From contig JAISCU010000234.1 of NCBI GenBank assembly GCA_031265345.1, positions 1 to 6,331 on the forward strand: a DNA stretch of 6,331 nucleotides. Direction: 5' to 3'. The notes under the pieces were generated by a model that saw only the letters and a program-made list of their open reading frames with translations, had not been told where the DNA came from and did no database searches. The stretch comes from Bifidobacteriaceae bacterium. GTDB lineage: Bacteria > Actinomycetota > Actinomycetes > Actinomycetales > WQXJ01. This document shows positions 3,988-6,331 of this stretch, in pieces. Positions within the stretch are counted from its first letter, which is position 1, and each line of letters opens with the position of its first letter. The position numbers and the translations under genes are program-made.

Positions 3988-5574
3988 ATGAGCGGGCAGC
4001 AGGGAGCGCCGTACACCGCCACGGCGGCGGTAGCGCCGCGACGTGCGGTGTTGTACGTCCGTATCAGCGATGACCCGGAGGGTACGGAGAAGGGCGTGGA
4101 CAGGCAGGAGGCTGACTGCCGCGCCTATTGTGAGGCGCAAGGGTTGAGCGTGGTCGAGGTTTTCAAGGAGAACGACACTTCGGCGTTCAAGCAGCGCACC
4201 ATAGTCCTGCCGTCGGGCGAGAAGGTGCGCCGGGTGGTGCGCCCGAAGTTCCACGCCATGCTGCGGTCGTTCGCGGGGGGCGGGGCGGACGTTATGGTCG
4301 CCTACGATCTGGACCGCGCGGTGCGCGACCCCAGGGATTTGGAGGACCTGATCGACGCGAAGGTGCTCCACGGGTTCGCCGTCGCCTCCACGACCGGCAG
4401 CCTCCGGTTGGACTCCGACGCGGACATCGCAATGGCGCGGGTGCTGGTGGCGATGGCGAACAAGTCGTCGGCGGACACGGCCCGGCGTGTGAAACGCGCG
4501 GCGCGCCAGCAGGCCGTGGAGGGCAGGTGGCATGGGGGGCGGGCGCCGTTCGGGTACGTGATGGGCGAGTCGACCTTGACGGTCGTCCCCGAACGCGCGG
4601 CGTTGGTGCGGGAGACCGCCGACCGGGTGCTGGCCGGGGAGAGCGTTTACATGATCACCCGGACGTGGAACGAACGCGGTGAGCGGACGCCCGGCGGCGG
4701 GCTGTGGAACGAGAGCCTGCTGGTCCGCATCCTGCGGAACCCGGCGTTGAAGGGGCTGCGGTCGTATCGTCCGGTCAGGCCGGACGGCTCCCAGGACCGC
4801 GACGGGGAGCCGGAACTGCTCACGCGGGGCAACTGGCCGCCGATCCTCGCCCCGGAGTTGTGGGACAGGGTGAACTCGGTCATGGCCGAGCGCAGGGAGA
4901 GGCACAAGGCGCGCGTCGGCGCGAAGCGGATTTACCCGTTCTCCGGCATCATCCGGTGCGCCCGTTGCGGCACGGCGATGCGGCGGCAAGGCCCGTCCTA
5001 TGTGTGCCTGAACGGGCAGCGCGGGGTGTGCTCCCGACGGGTGAACGGGGACGAGATCGAGGAACTGGTCGAGGACGCGCTCATGTCGGTGTTCGCCCAG
5101 GTCAGCCTCGACCCTCGGCGGCTTTCCCAAAACGAAGCCGAGGCCGCGACGCGGCGGCAGGAGCTGGCCCTGTCGGTGGACGCCGACCGGGCGGCGCTGC
5201 GCCGGTTGGACGACGACCATTACGACGGGATCATCGGCCGGGCCGACTGGATGCGGCAACGCGCCCGGCTGGTGGAGCGGATCACCGTCCGGCAGCGTGA
5301 GCGCCGTCAGCGCCTCGCGAAGACCCCGCTCGTGGACATGGCGACGCTCGATTTGTCCACTGTCGCCTCCGAATGGCGTGGGCGTCCGCCACAATGGCGG
5401 CACGACGCCGCCCGCACCGTCTTGGAGGCCGTGCTGATCGGCCCGCACCCCGAGGGCGTGCCCTGCTCCGTCTCCCGCAGGCGCGGGGAGACCGAGGACG
5501 ACTACCAAGACCGCCGCCGCGCTTACCGCGCCGAACTGCTGCCGCGCCGGGTCGAGTTCGTGTGGCGGGCGTGA
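3988..5574 (+). CDS. Large serine recombinase (serine integrase)
   Basis: A 528-residue site-specific recombinase that would integrate and excise the inner element through a phosphoserine intermediate. The N-terminal resolvase domain (about 19-165) has 'VLYVRIS' with catalytic Ser27 and Arg25, 'GVDRQEADCR' and 'YDLDR' with Asp109-Arg110. The recombinase domain follows (about 175-300, starting 'GGRAPFGYV'), then a zinc ribbon with Cys324, Cys327, Cys340 and Cys348, a charged coiled-coil-like stretch (about 380-445), and a C-terminal tail. Length and order are normal for the family and nothing key is missing. ATG 3988 is preferred because it overlaps the stop of the broken relaxase ORF (ATGA); ATG 3982 and GTG 3934 are in frame but less favoured. 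No directionality factor is recognised in the window. Confidence 0.93.
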   Translation: MSGQQGAPYTATAAVAPRRAVLYVRISDDPEGTEKGVDRQEADCRAYCEAQGLSVVEVFKENDTSAFKQRTIVLPSGEKVRRVVRPKFHAMLRSFAGGGADVMVAYDLDRAVRDPRDLEDLIDAKVLHGFAVASTTGSLRLDSDADIAMARVLVAMANKSSADTARRVKRAARQQAVEGRWHGGRAPFGYVMGESTLTVVPERAALVRETADRVLAGESVYMITRTWNERGERTPGGGLWNESLLVRILRNPALKGLRSYRPVRPDGSQDRDGEPELLTRGNWPPILAPELWDRVNSVMAERRERHKARVGAKRIYPFSGIIRCARCGTAMRRQGPSYVCLNGQRGVCSRRVNGDEIEELVEDALMSVFAQVSLDPRRLSQNEAEAATRRQELALSVDADRAALRRLDDDHYDGIIGRADWMRQRARLVERITVRQRERRQRLAKTPLVDMATLDLSTVASEWRGRPPQWRHDAARTVLEAVLIGPHPEGVPCSVSRRRGETEDDYQDRRRAYRAELLPRRVEFVWRA

Positions 5575-5586
5575 GAGTCGCGGCGG

Positions 5587-6018
5587 TCAGGCGCACCGGC
5601 TGGTCTGTGGTGGGCGCGGAGCGGCGCACAAGTCCCGCAGCCGGGCCAGCGCCGCCGGGTCGGTCACAGTCGGGTCGAACCCCTGCGCGGTCCTCGACAT
5701 GGCGGCCAGCCGTCCGGGCGTCGTCGCCGCTGGCCAGACGGGAAGCGCCCCGCGACCGTCGTGCGAGGGAGAGGCGGCGGTCGGGTCGGCGCATGTGTCA
5801 ATGGTCATGTCGGACAGGTGCGCGCCCGTCCCCGGAACTCGGGCCACCAGACGCTGGGAATCTCTTTCCCGGTCGGCTATCTTTGACCGTGGCCGCGGAG
5901 GTGTCCGTGGCCCTTGGCGGGTGGCGGTGGTGGCGCAAACCTGTCGGGGCTGGTCGCACGGTGGCGCTGAAACGGAGGCACCGTCGCACCAGGGGTCATG
6001 TGTTTGCGCCGCCGTCAA
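5587..6018 (-). CDS. Hypothetical protein, start uncertain
   Basis: I do not recognise this product. The frame, convergent with the serine recombinase and ending 12 bases from its stop, allows 143 residues from a TTG at 6018. The C-terminal half, from about 'RLVARVPGTGAHLSD' on, has G/C-rich third positions and looks coding ('TDPAALARLRDLCAA' near the end). The N-terminal half is less convincing, with more A- and T-ending codons, though it contains a Cys-rich start ('HDPWCDG' and two more Cys). A shorter version could start at an internal ATG. The upstream gene's stop also forms ATGA at 6000-5997 with a 40-residue Pro/His-rich frame, so a frameshift or a different start cannot be excluded. 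No domain, signal peptide or membrane segment is seen. Confidence 0.42.
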   Translation of the reverse strand: MTAAQTHDPWCDGASVSAPPCDQPRQVCATTATRQGPRTPPRPRSKIADRERDSQRLVARVPGTGAHLSDMTIDTCADPTAASPSHDGRGALPVWPAATTPGRLAAMSRTAQGFDPTVTDPAALARLRDLCAAPRPPQTSRCA

Positions 6019-6331
6019 ACGGAGGGTCGGGTTCGCCCATGAGCCTGGCGCGGATGTCCGCAGCGTGGCGGGCTTCGTCCTCGCGTCTGCGGCGTCTCAG
6101 GACGGCCTTGATCTGCGGCAGTATCGGTACGAGCAGACGGGCGGTCGCCTCCAGGTCCCGGTCGACGCGTCCGGCGTCGGCCACCGCCCTGCGCGCCTCG
6201 CGTCTCATCGCCGCCGTGACCCCGTGGGCGCCGCGTTGGCGCAGGAGTTTCAGATGGCGTCCGGCGAGCAGTTGGACCGCGCTGCCATCGGGCGCGTCGG
6301 CCAGGGTCTGCTCCAAGTCGTCTATCAACAC
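5996..6331 (-). CDS. Hypothetical helical charged protein, possibly partial at window edge
   Basis: A 111-residue frame whose first codon, GTG at 6331-6329, is the last triplet of the window, so it may be a true start or an internal codon of a longer gene. The protein begins 'MLIDDLEQTLADAPDGSAVQ' and is predicted by eye to be mostly amphipathic helix rich in Arg, Ala and Glu, with a basic run at about 79-83 (RRRRR) and a short acidic/Pro tail. There is no membrane segment. Codon third positions are strongly G/C, so I believe it is real. It overlaps or abuts the next minus-strand frame, implying one operon. I do not recognise the family; a DNA- or RNA-binding accessory protein of the inner element would fit the charge, but that is a guess. 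Confidence 0.65.
   Translation of the reverse strand: MLIDDLEQTLADAPDGSAVQLLAGRHLKLLRQRGAHGVTAAMRREARRAVADAGRVDRDLEATARLLVPILPQIKAVLRRRRREDEARHAADIRARLMGEPDPPFDGGANT

Larger units (their letters stand above)
3836..3991 (+). pseudogene. Truncated MobF-type conjugative relaxase (TraA/TrwC-like), N-terminus only
   Basis: A 51-codon frame. The first 33 residues begin 'MTVSMRVMHAGQGYLYLL' and run to 'GDGDRDLSTP', which I recognise as the opening of actinobacterial MobF relaxases. These normally continue into a segment with paired catalytic tyrosines and then about a thousand residues of relaxase and helicase. Here, after about 3934, the frame turns into an unrelated Trp/Arg-rich tail and stops at TGA 3989-3991. 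The catalytic tyrosines are absent, so it cannot nick DNA. GTG 3836 has AGGTGG 5 bases upstream, with the 'VTVSM' lead. The break coincides with the serine recombinase that follows, implying insertion of a second element. The rest of the gene should lie beyond the window. Recognition is from memory, without alignment. Confidence 0.72.

Noticed and set aside
3952..5508. 518-residue minus-strand ORF opposite the serine recombinase
   Set aside because: It is the antisense shadow of a clear recombinase in GC-rich DNA; the product is Pro/Arg/His-rich with no domain.
5575..5586. Bidirectional terminator between the serine recombinase and the convergent hypothetical gene
   Set aside because: The 12-base gap holds no inverted repeat or T-run that I can see.
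5798..5989. 63-residue minus-strand ORF inside the hypothetical gene
   Set aside because: Some codon bias, but no recognisable product and it competes with the longer frame; kept only as a caution about a possible frameshift there.

Overview
The window is high-GC DNA with G/C-rich third codon positions, frequent GTG starts and many 4-base start/stop overlaps. This fits an Actinomycetota host; I cannot name a genus. Almost everything in it belongs to mobile DNA, and I read it as one mobile element nested inside another.

Region 1 (1-634, + strand) is a YefM-YoeB type toxin-antitoxin operon. Its promoter carries three GTAC motifs spaced exactly 12 bp apart. The last codon and the stop codon of the toxin gene lie in a 35-base stretch (629-663) that reads as the 3' half of a tRNA gene, probably elongator tRNA-Met. 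I take this stretch to be an attachment core.

Region 2 (677-2885, - strand) is the integration and control module of an integrative element: xre-type regulator, then a small coupled ORF, then a tyrosine integrase that ends 13 bases from the tRNA-derived core. Divergent from it (2993-3789, + strand) are a small excisionase-like HTH protein and a second small HTH protein with a low-complexity tail. An imperfect palindrome sits between the divergent genes. No tRNA 5' half lies left of the core, so the core is more likely a junction between tandem elements, or the attP of a circular form, than a simple chromosomal attL.

Region 3 (3836-3991) is the start of a MobF-type (TraA/TrwC-like) conjugative relaxase. 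It stays recognisable for about 33 codons and then breaks off before the catalytic tyrosines. The break lies just before a large serine recombinase (3988-5574), whose ATG overlaps the stop of the broken ORF (ATGA). The simplest reading is that a serine-integrase element inserted into the relaxase gene, disabling the host element's transfer while its integrase is translated by coupling to the relaxase start.

Region 4 (5587-6331, - strand) holds two unrecognised small ORFs convergent with the serine integrase, presumably cargo of the inner element. The second runs to the window edge. There is no rRNA, CRISPR array, complete tRNA or IS transposase. All family calls come from reading motifs; no search was run.
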